This document shows, piece by piece, positions 52,156 to 59,789 of a DNA stretch of 64,000 nt; positions within the stretch are counted from its first letter, which is position 1; each line of letters begins with the position of its first letter. The stretch comes from Chersky-840 sp963810195 (GTDB lineage Bacteria > Actinomycetota > Acidimicrobiia > Acidimicrobiales > UBA8190), in NCBI GenBank assembly GCA_963810195.1, contig CAWEMO010000001.1, positions 62,001 through 126,000 of the forward strand, in the 5' to 3' direction. The notes below the pieces were generated by a model. The model was not told the origin of the DNA and ran no database searches. It saw only the letters and a program-made list of their open reading frames with translations. The translations under genes were made by a program, and so were the position numbers.

Positions 52156-52500
52156 ATGCGCTCTCGCTCTTGGAACTGTTGTTTGACCCGCGATGCCGTC
52201 ACCGGCGCCTGGTGTCGGGCCCGGCCGTCCAAGGGCGTGTTGTGTTCGGAGCATGCTGAGGAATTCCGCGCCGACGAGGCGGCCAAGGCGGCCACGCGTC
52301 TCCAGCGCGCTCGGCTCGCGGTTTGGGATCCATCGACGACGCCGCTCCGGCGGTGGTGGGCGAGAGTGCAGATCCGTCGGGCTCGATCGCTCCGCCGGAG
52401 CCTCCTGGCCAGTGCCGAGACCGCCGAGGGGCAAGAGGTCGACTACCCCCTTGCGTCCGTGGACTTGGCGCTACCGGAGAACCTCAAGACCTGGAGGTGA
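52156..52500 (+). CDS. Hypothetical basic protein
   Basis: 114 residues with a consistent third-position GC bias. A possible zinc-binding group is WCRARPSKGVLCSEH (C-x8-C-x2-H) near the N-terminus. A basic helix (RRWWARVQIRRARSLRRSL) follows, and the end is neutral. The ATG at 52156 is preferred to one four codons upstream. It precedes the DUF4118 gene by 42 bp on the same strand and may share its transcript. No family recognised. Confidence 0.5.
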   Translation: MRSRSWNCCLTRDAVTGAWCRARPSKGVLCSEHAEEFRADEAAKAATRLQRARLAVWDPSTTPLRRWWARVQIRRARSLRRSLLASAETAEGQEVDYPLASVDLALPENLKTWR

Positions 52501-52542
52501 AGTACTGCTCATTCTCGGTCCCATCGGTGAACCCACCGTGGG

Positions 52543-53370
52543 ATGATGTCCGGGGTGATGGGACCCCCCGACCGACCCGTCCGGCTCGTGACCGAAGACG
52601 ACGTCACCCCTCTGACCGGCACGGATCCCCGCCTCAGCTCGACCTGGGGCAGAGCCCGGCGACTCGCCCGACTCGGTGCCCTGGGCCTCCCACCCGCCCT
52701 GGCGGCTGCTCTCGTGCCGTTCCGGGAGAGCTTTCCGTCCACCGACGCAGCGCTGCTGATGGTCGTCATCGTCGTCGCCGTGGCTGCCGTCGGCGACCGG
52801 CTCGCCGGCATCCTTGCCGCTGGGTCGGCCGGGGTCTGGTTCGATTTCTTCCTCACCAAGCCCTATGAGCGATTCGCCATCAGCCATCGTCCGGACATCG
52901 AGACGACGGTGCTGCTCTTCGTGGTCGGCGTAGCAGTCTCCGAGCTCACGGCTCGCGGTCGTGAGCACCGTCAGGCGGCCGCCGAAGAGTCCGGTCACGT
53001 GGCCCAGCTGCACTCGGTGGCGCGGATGATGGCTGAGGGCGAGGACCCCCAGGTCGTCATCGCCCGGGCAGAGGAGGCCCTCGCCACCCTGCTCGAGCTG
53101 CGCAGCTGCCGCTACCATCCGGAGTCCGCCTCGAACGAGCACCCAGGCGTGATCTCCCAGGAGGGAGACGTCGTGCTGGCGGGGCTGCGTTGGAACTGGC
53201 TCCCCGGACGCGTGGACCTACCCGTCGAGTACCTGGGACGGGGATACGGGAGGTTCGTGCTCGTCCCCACCCCCGGAGTGCCCGTCCCCCGGGGCCGTCG
53301 CCTCGTCGCAGTGGCTCTGGCGGACGAAGTGGGGGCGGTCCTGGCCGGGACGGAGCGCCGGGCGCGCTGA
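52543..53370 (+). CDS. KdpD-type DUF4118/GAF-like membrane protein without kinase
   Basis: 275 residues. Residues 45-135 are the KdpD transmembrane domain DUF4118: four hydrophobic helices, with WFDFFLTKPYERFAISH and VLLFVVGVAVSELTARGREH matching the end of that domain closely. Residues 150-270 resemble the GAF domain that follows it in KdpD (VARMMAEGEDPQVVIARAEE, YGRFVLVPTPGVPVPRGRRL). No dimerisation/phosphoacceptor or ATPase kinase domain follows; the frame stops. It lies upstream of a transporter whose ATPase carries the soluble KdpD domains, so the two probably work together. Start at ATG 52543; later starts are possible. Confidence 0.75.
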   Translation: MMSGVMGPPDRPVRLVTEDDVTPLTGTDPRLSSTWGRARRLARLGALGLPPALAAALVPFRESFPSTDAALLMVVIVVAVAAVGDRLAGILAAGSAGVWFDFFLTKPYERFAISHRPDIETTVLLFVVGVAVSELTARGREHRQAAAEESGHVAQLHSVARMMAEGEDPQVVIARAEEALATLLELRSCRYHPESASNEHPGVISQEGDVVLAGLRWNWLPGRVDLPVEYLGRGYGRFVLVPTPGVPVPRGRRLVAVALADEVGAVLAGTERRAR

Positions 53371-53403
53371 CTTGCGGTGGCGCTGCGAAGTGGTGCCCAC
53401 ATG

Positions 53404-53409
53404 TAGTGT
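53404..53409 (+). promoter_or_regulatory. Likely -10 of a leaderless transcript for the KdpD-ABC operon
   Basis: TAGTGT lies seven bases before the ATG of a 17-codon ORF at 53417, so this transcript would begin at that ORF and continue into the permease and ATPase genes. The -35 is not clear. Confidence 0.45.
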
Positions 53410-53416
53410 CGGCGAG

Positions 53417-53470
53417 ATGAGCGAGCAGGCTTCGGAGCTCTTCGACCTCGACGGCATGCCGATCATCTGA
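53417..53470 (+). CDS. 17-codon leaderless small ORF upstream of the transporter
   Basis: MSEQASELFDLDGMPII and a TGA, nine bases before the GTG of the permease. The composition is acidic and hydrophobic. The TANNNT hexamer before it suggests it is the first thing translated on the operon mRNA. It could be a translated leader controlling the permease, or a small partner protein. No similarity known to me. Confidence 0.4.
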   Translation: MSEQASELFDLDGMPII

Positions 53471-53479
53471 GGATCGGCC

Positions 53480-55231
53480 GTGGCCGGGACCTCTACCTTC
53501 CCCACCCGCGGGGCGCTTCAGCGCAAGCTCGGCTTCAGTCCGGTCGACGCCATGGTGGGGCTTGCGCTGTTCTTGTTGGTCTTCGCCTTCATCCGCGTGG
53601 GCCGTGGGGCCACGGTGGCTCTGGTCCCGAGCAAGCTCAGCCGGCTCGACACCTCACCGGTCAACCTGCCGTACTACGCGGCCCGCAGCCTGTTGCGCAT
53701 GTTCGTCGCCCTCTGCTTCTCGGTGACCTTCAGCTTGGTCTACGCCTATGCCGCTGCCCACAGCCGGCGGCTGCGTCGGATCCTGGTGCCCGCGCTCGAC
53801 ATCCTGCAGTCCGTGCCGGTGCTCGGCTATCTCAGCGTGACGATCACGTTCTTCCTCACACTGTTCCCGCATTCGGTACTGGGGCTCGAGGCGGCGTCGG
53901 TGTTCGCCGTCTTCACCGCGCAGGCGTGGAACATGACGTTCTCGTTCTACCAGTCCCTCATCACCCTGCCTCGTGACATGGACGAGGCGAGCCGCGTGCT
54001 GGGTCTCAGCCGCTGGAAGCGCTTCTGGAACATCGAGCTGCCCAGCGGCGCCATCGGACTGGTGTGGAACGGGATGATGAGCTTCGGGGGGAGCTGGTTC
54101 TTCCTCACCGCGTCAGAGCAGATCAGCGTCCCGGGCCACGGTGGGTACGTGCTCCCGGGCATCGGTTCGTATGTGGGGGTCGCATCAGCCCGCGGCCAGA
54201 CGGGGCGCGTCGTCCTGGCCATCGTGGTGATGATCGCCATCGTGGTCCTCGTCAACGTGCTGTTCTGGCGGCCCCTCACCGCCTACGTCGAGCGATTCCG
54301 TGTAGAGGAGTCCGAGGCGACCGAGAAGCAGCGCTCGTTGGTCCTCGGGATCCTGCGGCGAAGTGCACTGCCGGCGCTCGTCGTCAAGGGAGCCCATTTC
54401 GGACTGGGCCCCGTCAACCGCATGATGAGCAGGGTCACGGGCGCCGACGATCGCAGCCTTGTCCAGCCGACGCAGAGCCGCCGCCGGGCCGGCGACATCG
54501 TGTTCTTCTCATTGACGCTCGGGGCTCTCGCCTTCGGCCTGTTCCGGGTGCTCACATACGTGGACAGCGGACACGGAGGGCTCGGGATCTTCGCGCGGAC
54601 GTTCGGACTCGGCTTCATCACCTTCAGCCGGGTCATCGTGCTCCTGATCGTGTCGACGCTCATCTGGGTGCCGGTCGGTGTGTGGATCGGGTTCAACCCG
54701 CGAGTCACACGGATCGCGCAGCCGGTCGTGCAGGTGCTCGCCAGCTTCCCCGCCAACTTTCTCTTCCCATTTGCCATCATCGTCTTCGCCGACCTGGGAA
54801 TCAGCCTGAACTTCGGCGGGATCGTCCTCATGGCACTGGGCGCGCAGTGGTATATCCTCTTTAACGTGATCGCGGGCGCGAGCGCGGTCCCGAGCGACCT
54901 ACGCGAGGCCATGCGGAACCTCGGAGTGCGAGGTCCCACCCAGTGGCGCCGGCTGATCCTCCCTGGCATCTTCCCCGCCTACGTCACCGGTGCCATCACC
55001 GCCGCGGGTGGTGCGTGGAACGCCTCGATCGTGGCGGAGATCGTCCCGTACCACGGGAAGACCCTGGTTGCGAGCGGCCTCGGCGCGTACATCAGCCAGT
55101 CGACCGCCGCGTTCGACTTCCACAAGATCCTCGCCGGGCTGCTCACCATGTGTGTCTATGTCGTCGGTACCAACACACTGTTGTGGCGCCGCCTCTACAG
55201 GCTGGCCGAGACGAGGTACACACTGGCATGA
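53480..55231 (+). CDS. ABC transporter permease, two fused BPD domains (SsuC/NrtB type)
   Basis: 583 residues. Two permease halves are joined: the first has its EAA loop at residues 169-190 (DEASRVLGLSRWKRFWNIEL), the second at about 474-497 (EAMRNLGVRGPTQWRRLILP). Each half has five to six helices. A central cytoplasmic linker (about 275-340) is polar and basic. Halves match the nitrate/sulfonate/bicarbonate importer family; a gene with both halves acts as a complete membrane dimer. No substrate-binding protein gene is seen nearby, so substrate is unknown. Its stop overlaps the ATPase ATG (ATGA), and GTG 53480 follows the 17-codon ORF. Confidence 0.85.
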   Translation: MAGTSTFPTRGALQRKLGFSPVDAMVGLALFLLVFAFIRVGRGATVALVPSKLSRLDTSPVNLPYYAARSLLRMFVALCFSVTFSLVYAYAAAHSRRLRRILVPALDILQSVPVLGYLSVTITFFLTLFPHSVLGLEAASVFAVFTAQAWNMTFSFYQSLITLPRDMDEASRVLGLSRWKRFWNIELPSGAIGLVWNGMMSFGGSWFFLTASEQISVPGHGGYVLPGIGSYVGVASARGQTGRVVLAIVVMIAIVVLVNVLFWRPLTAYVERFRVEESEATEKQRSLVLGILRRSALPALVVKGAHFGLGPVNRMMSRVTGADDRSLVQPTQSRRRAGDIVFFSLTLGALAFGLFRVLTYVDSGHGGLGIFARTFGLGFITFSRVIVLLIVSTLIWVPVGVWIGFNPRVTRIAQPVVQVLASFPANFLFPFAIIVFADLGISLNFGGIVLMALGAQWYILFNVIAGASAVPSDLREAMRNLGVRGPTQWRRLILPGIFPAYVTGAITAAGGAWNASIVAEIVPYHGKTLVASGLGAYISQSTAAFDFHKILAGLLTMCVYVVGTNTLLWRRLYRLAETRYTLA

Positions 55232-58200
55232 GTGACTCCGACACCCTCATCTCGGTCCGTCACGTCACCAAGTCGTTCGCCGGCGCGGGTGCCCAACCCA
55301 TCCCGGTGCTCGAGGGGGTCGACCTCGAAGTCGCCGATTCGGAATTCGTGGCGCTGCTCGGACGCAGCGGAAGCGGGAAGTCGACGCTCTTGCGCTGCAT
55401 GGCCGGACTGATCGCGCCCACGTCAGGTGAGGTGCTGTACCGCGGCACGCGCCTCGTGGGTTGCAACCGGGGCACGGCCATGGTGTTCCAGACCTTTGCG
55501 CTCCTTCCCTGGCTCAGCGTCCAGCAGAACGTAGAGATCGGCCTCGAGGCACGTGGGGTCCCGGAGCGCCAGCGTGCCGAGCAGGCCCTGCGCGCCATCG
55601 ACCTCGTCGGTCTCGACGGCTACGAGTCGGCGTTTCCCAAGGAATTGTCGGGCGGCATGCGCCAGCGCGTGGGATTCGCCCGGGCACTCGTGCTCGAGCC
55701 CGACGTGCTGCTCATGGACGAGCCCTTCAGTGCGCTGGACGTCCTCACGGCCGAGAACCTGCGCGGCGAGCTGCTCGAGCTGTGGGAGGGTCATCGATTC
55801 CCGACCCGCTCGGTGGTGATGGTGACCCACAACATCGAGGAGGCGGTCCTCCTCGCCGACCGCATCCTGGTCCTGGGAACCAACCCGGGCCGCCTTCGGG
55901 CGGAATTGGTGAACGAGGTGCCCCGTCCGCGGCATCGTCGCACTCCGGCCTTCGACGCGCTCGTCGACCACATCTACGAGATCATGACCGGCGCGTCGGT
56001 GCCCGCCGCAGTGGCCAAGAGCGGCTCTGCCGGTGCCCGGGGCACGCCGGGCGACACCCCGCTCCCGCTGGCGACCGTCGACGGGCTCTCCGGTCTGGCC
56101 GAGATCCTCGAGCATCGTGACGGATCGTCCGAGCTTGCGGACCTGGCGCGCCTTCTCGGCCTCGAAGTCGACGACATGCTCCCGCTCGTGGACGCGCTGG
56201 TGCTGCTCGGCCTGGCCACGCTCGAGGAGGACGATCTCGAGCTGACGCACAACGGGCGTGCATTCGCGGGTGCGAGCATCCAGGAGAGCAAACGCATCTT
56301 CGCCACTCAGGTGCTCGAACGCGCCCCCCTGGTGCGGACGATCGATCGCGCCCTGCGCGGTTCGCAGGACGGAAATCTCGCTTCCGGCTTCTTCACCGAC
56401 CTGCTGCACCGCAGCTTCGGCGAGGCGGAGGCCCGGCAACAGCTCGACACGGCCATCAACTGGGGTCGCTATGCCGAGCTCTACGCGTACGACGGCGGCC
56501 GTGACCAACTCCTCCTCGAAGAGCACGAGGAGCACGTCGACGGGTCCGAGCCGGCCCCCGGTACTCCCGTGCGCCGGGGGGCCCTCCGCCTGTTCCTGGG
56601 CGCATACCCGGGGTCCGGCAAGACCTTTGCGATGCTTCGCGAGGCGCACCGGCGCCTCTCCACCGGTGAGGACGTGGTGGTTGCGGTGGTCGACTCGCGG
56701 GGCCGGTCGCACACCGAGGAGGCAGTCGGAGACCTCGAGCGGGTCCCGCTTCTCACCGTCGATGGCGACGGAGCCGAGCGCGAGGAGATGGACCTCGACG
56801 CAGTCCTCGAGCGCCATCCCCAGGTGGCCCTCGTCGACGATCTTGCCCATGCCAACTCGCGTAGCGGTGCCAACCCGTGGCGATGGCAGGACGTCGAAAC
56901 CATGCTCGACGCCGGCATCGAAGTGTTGGCGACGCTGGACGCGTCACAGCTCGAAGGTCAGCGTGCGTCGGTCGAGCACATCACGGGTGTTCCGGTCGCG
57001 GTCACGGTGCCCGATCACGTCCTCGATCGGGCCGCCGACGTGCAGTTCGTCGACATCGCCCCCACGGCGTTGCGGCGACGCATCGCGCACGGCAACGTCT
57101 GCTCGCACGACGAGATCGACAGCGCGCTCGAGGGCCCGTTCCGCCTCGAGGCCCTGGGGCCGCTCCGGGAGCTGGCGCTCCGCCTGGTGGCACGGCGGGT
57201 CGGTGGTGGCGACGCCCCCACTGGCCTCGAGCCCCAGGACGTCGTTGTCGCCGCAGCTCCGAGCGCGCACGCCGAATCCCTGGTGCGCCGCGGCGCTCGC
57301 CTTGCACGGCGAACCGGAGGACGCTGCACGGTGCTGACCGTGGAACGACCGAGGGCCGGCCCCGCCGCACGCGAGCACGTGGCGCTCCTCAAGGTGACCG
57401 CGGAGCAACTGGGGGCCACCTTCACGGAGCGCCGCGGGGGGAACGTGGAACGCGAGATCCGTGAGACCGTGCGCGAGGTAGTCGCGCAACACCTTCTCGT
57501 CGGCGCTTCGGACCCGCGCCAGCACCTGTGGACCCGGCGCGCGTCACCGACCGATCGGCTTATCGAGGCCCTCCCCGATGTGGACGTGCACGTCATCGCC
57601 TGGTTGGCTCCCGGGGCGGCTGTCGATCTGAGCGCGGAGGACGAGGAGGACGAGGCGCGCTTCGGACGCAGGGGGACCCTGCGCGTGTACCTCGGCTACG
57701 CGCACGGATGCGGAACGACGACCGCGATGCTCGACGAGGCGCAGAGGCGGGCGTCGCGGGGGACCGACTGCGTCGTCGCCTCGATCACGCGGCTTCACCC
57801 GGGTCTCGATGCAGTGCTCGGTGATCTCGAGGTCGTGGGAGGTGACTCGGGCACGCCGCCGGGACGTCCCGACTTCGCCGCCGTGCTGGCGCGCAACCCT
57901 CAGGTGGTGTGCATCGACGACCTCGCCGCGGCCTCCAGGTCCGGCTCTCCGCTGGTCGAGGACCTCGGCCGACTCCTCGACGTCGGGATGACCGTCATCG
58001 CCACGCTCCATGTCGCGGACCAGGTGGAGCAGTCCGTGCTGGAGCTTGCCGACGACATCGAGCTCGTCGACCTGCCGGCGTCCGAGCTCATCGAGCGCGT
58101 CCTGGCCGAATCGGTCGACCCCTCGACCTCGGAAGCCGCCCTACGGGACGAGTACAGCGAAGCGAACCTGGCTCGCTTACGGGAGCAGGCGTTTCGTGTC

Positions 58201-58674
58201 GTCGCCTGGCATGCCGACGAGCAGCAGGTGCGTCTGCTTCGCCGACAGGGGGCCGGGGCCCACTGGGAGGCGCGCCCCCGGGTCATGGTCTGCGTCGCGC
58301 CTCGCCCGGGCATGGAGCGCCTCATCCGCCGGGCCGCGGGTCTCGCAGCCAGCCTGGACACGGACTTTCGTGCCGTGACGGTGCGTAGCGCAGGTTCGGC
58401 GGAGGACGACGCCGCACTGCTCGGTCGCTACGCGGAGCTGACGCGCCAACTCGGAGGTCAGGTCGTGAGTCTCGACGGGCCGGCCGTCGCCCCCGCCCTG
58501 GCTCGTTATGCCCGGGACAACCTGGTGACCGAGCTGCTCGCCGTCCGAGGGTCACGGGGAGGCGAGCGGGCCGGGGCGACGTTGCGGGAGCTGACCCGAA
58601 CCTTGAGCGGGGTCGACATCCACATTCTCGCCAAGGAGCCGTCCGGATCGCACGAGCCTGTTTCGTCGGGGTGA
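55228..58674 (+). CDS. ABC ATPase fused to AAA-associated domain and two KdpD sensor modules
   Basis: 1148 residues. Residues 5-255 are an importer ATPase: Walker A GRSGSGKS (45-52), signature LSGGM (140-144), Walker B LLMDEP (161-166), H-loop His 201. Residues 280-430 resemble the AAA-associated domain found after such ATPases. Residues 450-660 are a KdpD N-terminal domain: Walker A GAYPGSGKT (458-466), Walker B VALVDDLAHAN (533-543); 670-795 resemble its USP domain (SDPRQHLWTRR). A second KdpD module (816-1000) has GYAHGCGTT in place of Walker A, the Lys replaced by Thr (residue 830), but keeps VVCIDDLAAAS; a second USP-like domain (1015-1137) follows. No kinase domain. ATG 55228 overlaps the permease stop. 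Confidence 0.85.
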   Translation: MSDSDTLISVRHVTKSFAGAGAQPIPVLEGVDLEVADSEFVALLGRSGSGKSTLLRCMAGLIAPTSGEVLYRGTRLVGCNRGTAMVFQTFALLPWLSVQQNVEIGLEARGVPERQRAEQALRAIDLVGLDGYESAFPKELSGGMRQRVGFARALVLEPDVLLMDEPFSALDVLTAENLRGELLELWEGHRFPTRSVVMVTHNIEEAVLLADRILVLGTNPGRLRAELVNEVPRPRHRRTPAFDALVDHIYEIMTGASVPAAVAKSGSAGARGTPGDTPLPLATVDGLSGLAEILEHRDGSSELADLARLLGLEVDDMLPLVDALVLLGLATLEEDDLELTHNGRAFAGASIQESKRIFATQVLERAPLVRTIDRALRGSQDGNLASGFFTDLLHRSFGEAEARQQLDTAINWGRYAELYAYDGGRDQLLLEEHEEHVDGSEPAPGTPVRRGALRLFLGAYPGSGKTFAMLREAHRRLSTGEDVVVAVVDSRGRSHTEEAVGDLERVPLLTVDGDGAEREEMDLDAVLERHPQVALVDDLAHANSRSGANPWRWQDVETMLDAGIEVLATLDASQLEGQRASVEHITGVPVAVTVPDHVLDRAADVQFVDIAPTALRRRIAHGNVCSHDEIDSALEGPFRLEALGPLRELALRLVARRVGGGDAPTGLEPQDVVVAAAPSAHAESLVRRGARLARRTGGRCTVLTVERPRAGPAAREHVALLKVTAEQLGATFTERRGGNVEREIRETVREVVAQHLLVGASDPRQHLWTRRASPTDRLIEALPDVDVHVIAWLAPGAAVDLSAEDEEDEARFGRRGTLRVYLGYAHGCGTTTAMLDEAQRRASRGTDCVVASITRLHPGLDAVLGDLEVVGGDSGTPPGRPDFAAVLARNPQVVCIDDLAAASRSGSPLVEDLGRLLDVGMTVIATLHVADQVEQSVLELADDIELVDLPASELIERVLAESVDPSTSEAALRDEYSEANLARLREQAFRVVAWHADEQQVRLLRRQGAGAHWEARPRVMVCVAPRPGMERLIRRAAGLAASLDTDFRAVTVRSAGSAEDDAALLGRYAELTRQLGGQVVSLDGPAVAPALARYARDNLVTELLAVRGSRGGERAGATLRELTRTLSGVDIHILAKEPSGSHEPVSSG

Positions 58675-58824
58675 GATTTCGGTCGCTCTGCAGTGGGCCC
58701 TGGATCAGGGTCGTCCGGCACCTCTTGATTGCACCACTACCGGGGTGGGCGAGGAATTCCGGCATCGGATAACCTGGGACCGAGCAGCATCTCCGGGGTG
58801 GCGGTGCTGAGGGGGTCCGGGGCT

Positions 58825-59724
58825 ATGAGGCGCATGTTGTCTCCTCTGGTGGGCGCAGTGACGTGCCTCGCCACACTGGCGGTCGCAGGTGGCACTGCTC
58901 CTCAGGCGGCGACCGCTCTCGTGCGCAGCACCACCAATTGGGGCCAGGACCTCGTGGCGCCGACCCATCCGCGTAAGGCGCAACGGAACTCCGGTGTGGC
59001 AGCCGACTCGTACAACTGGTCGGGATACATGCAGGCGACAGGGAAGCGCACCCACACCTATACGGGGGTGACGACCACATTCGTCGTCACGACCGTCAAC
59101 ACCGGCATCCCCGGCGACCAGTACTCGGCGGACTGGGTCGGGATCGGCGGATTCGAAACCAACAAGCTCGTCCAGGCGGGTGTCGAAGAGGACAACATCG
59201 GCGGGAGGGCGCTCTACCAGGCTTGGACCGAGGTCCTTCCCCAGAGCGAGTCCCCCCTGGCACTCACCGTCTCTCCCGGGAACACCGTCGTCGTCACGGT
59301 CAGGGAGATCGCCAACAAGAAGAACAGGGACAAGCAGTGGTCGATGACCGTGGACGACGTCACGACGGGTCGCAGCGCCGGACTCACCGTCAAGTACAAG
59401 ATCGCGGCCTCGAGCGCCGAGGCGATCCACGAGAGGCCGTGCATCGGTGCTCCCTGTTCCGATCACCTGGCCACCCTGGCCACGACGACGCCGGCGACGT
59501 TCGATCCTGCCTACGTCACGACGTCCGCCCCGGATGCCACCGCCGTCTACCAGCCGCTGCTCAGGCCGGCGAGCGCGGCGGCAACGCTTTACGACATCGC
59601 GATGTTGCCCAACAACGCGATGTCGACGACACCGGCCATCGCCACGCCATCGAACGCCAACAGCCACGATGACGGGTTCACGGTGGCCGACGGGAGTGCG
59701 GTGCCTGCGCCACCTTCCGGCTGA
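58825..59724 (+). CDS. Secreted G1-family (eqolisin-like) peptidase
   Basis: 299 residues. Signal peptide RRMLSPLVGAVTCLATLAVA. The mature domain has NWSGYMQATG, GVTTTFVVTTV, YSADWVGIGGFETNKLVQAG with the catalytic-type Gln, EEDNIGGRALYQAWTEVLPQ, and SSAEAIHERPCIG with the catalytic-type Glu. These match the G1/A4 glutamic peptidase order, whose active site is a Gln/Glu pair. Two cysteines (CIGAPC) close a loop. ATG 58825 is chosen for the signal peptide; upstream frame is not conserved. Such enzymes usually work at acidic pH outside the cell. Confidence 0.75.
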   Translation: MRRMLSPLVGAVTCLATLAVAGGTAPQAATALVRSTTNWGQDLVAPTHPRKAQRNSGVAADSYNWSGYMQATGKRTHTYTGVTTTFVVTTVNTGIPGDQYSADWVGIGGFETNKLVQAGVEEDNIGGRALYQAWTEVLPQSESPLALTVSPGNTVVVTVREIANKKNRDKQWSMTVDDVTTGRSAGLTVKYKIAASSAEAIHERPCIGAPCSDHLATLATTTPATFDPAYVTTSAPDATAVYQPLLRPASAAATLYDIAMLPNNAMSTTPAIATPSNANSHDDGFTVADGSAVPAPPSG

Positions 59725-59789
59725 CCCCCTTCTTCACGCTTGCCCCTGCCGTCGGGCAAAGGCGGACGCCGTTCGAGAGAGGATGGGGG

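Noticed and set aside
54943..55227. In-frame extension of the ABC-KdpD protein upstream of 55228
   Set aside because: It overlaps the permease C-terminus in another frame, is Pro/Arg-rich and has no similarity; ATG 55228 fits the ATPase N-terminus and overlaps the permease stop as ATGA.
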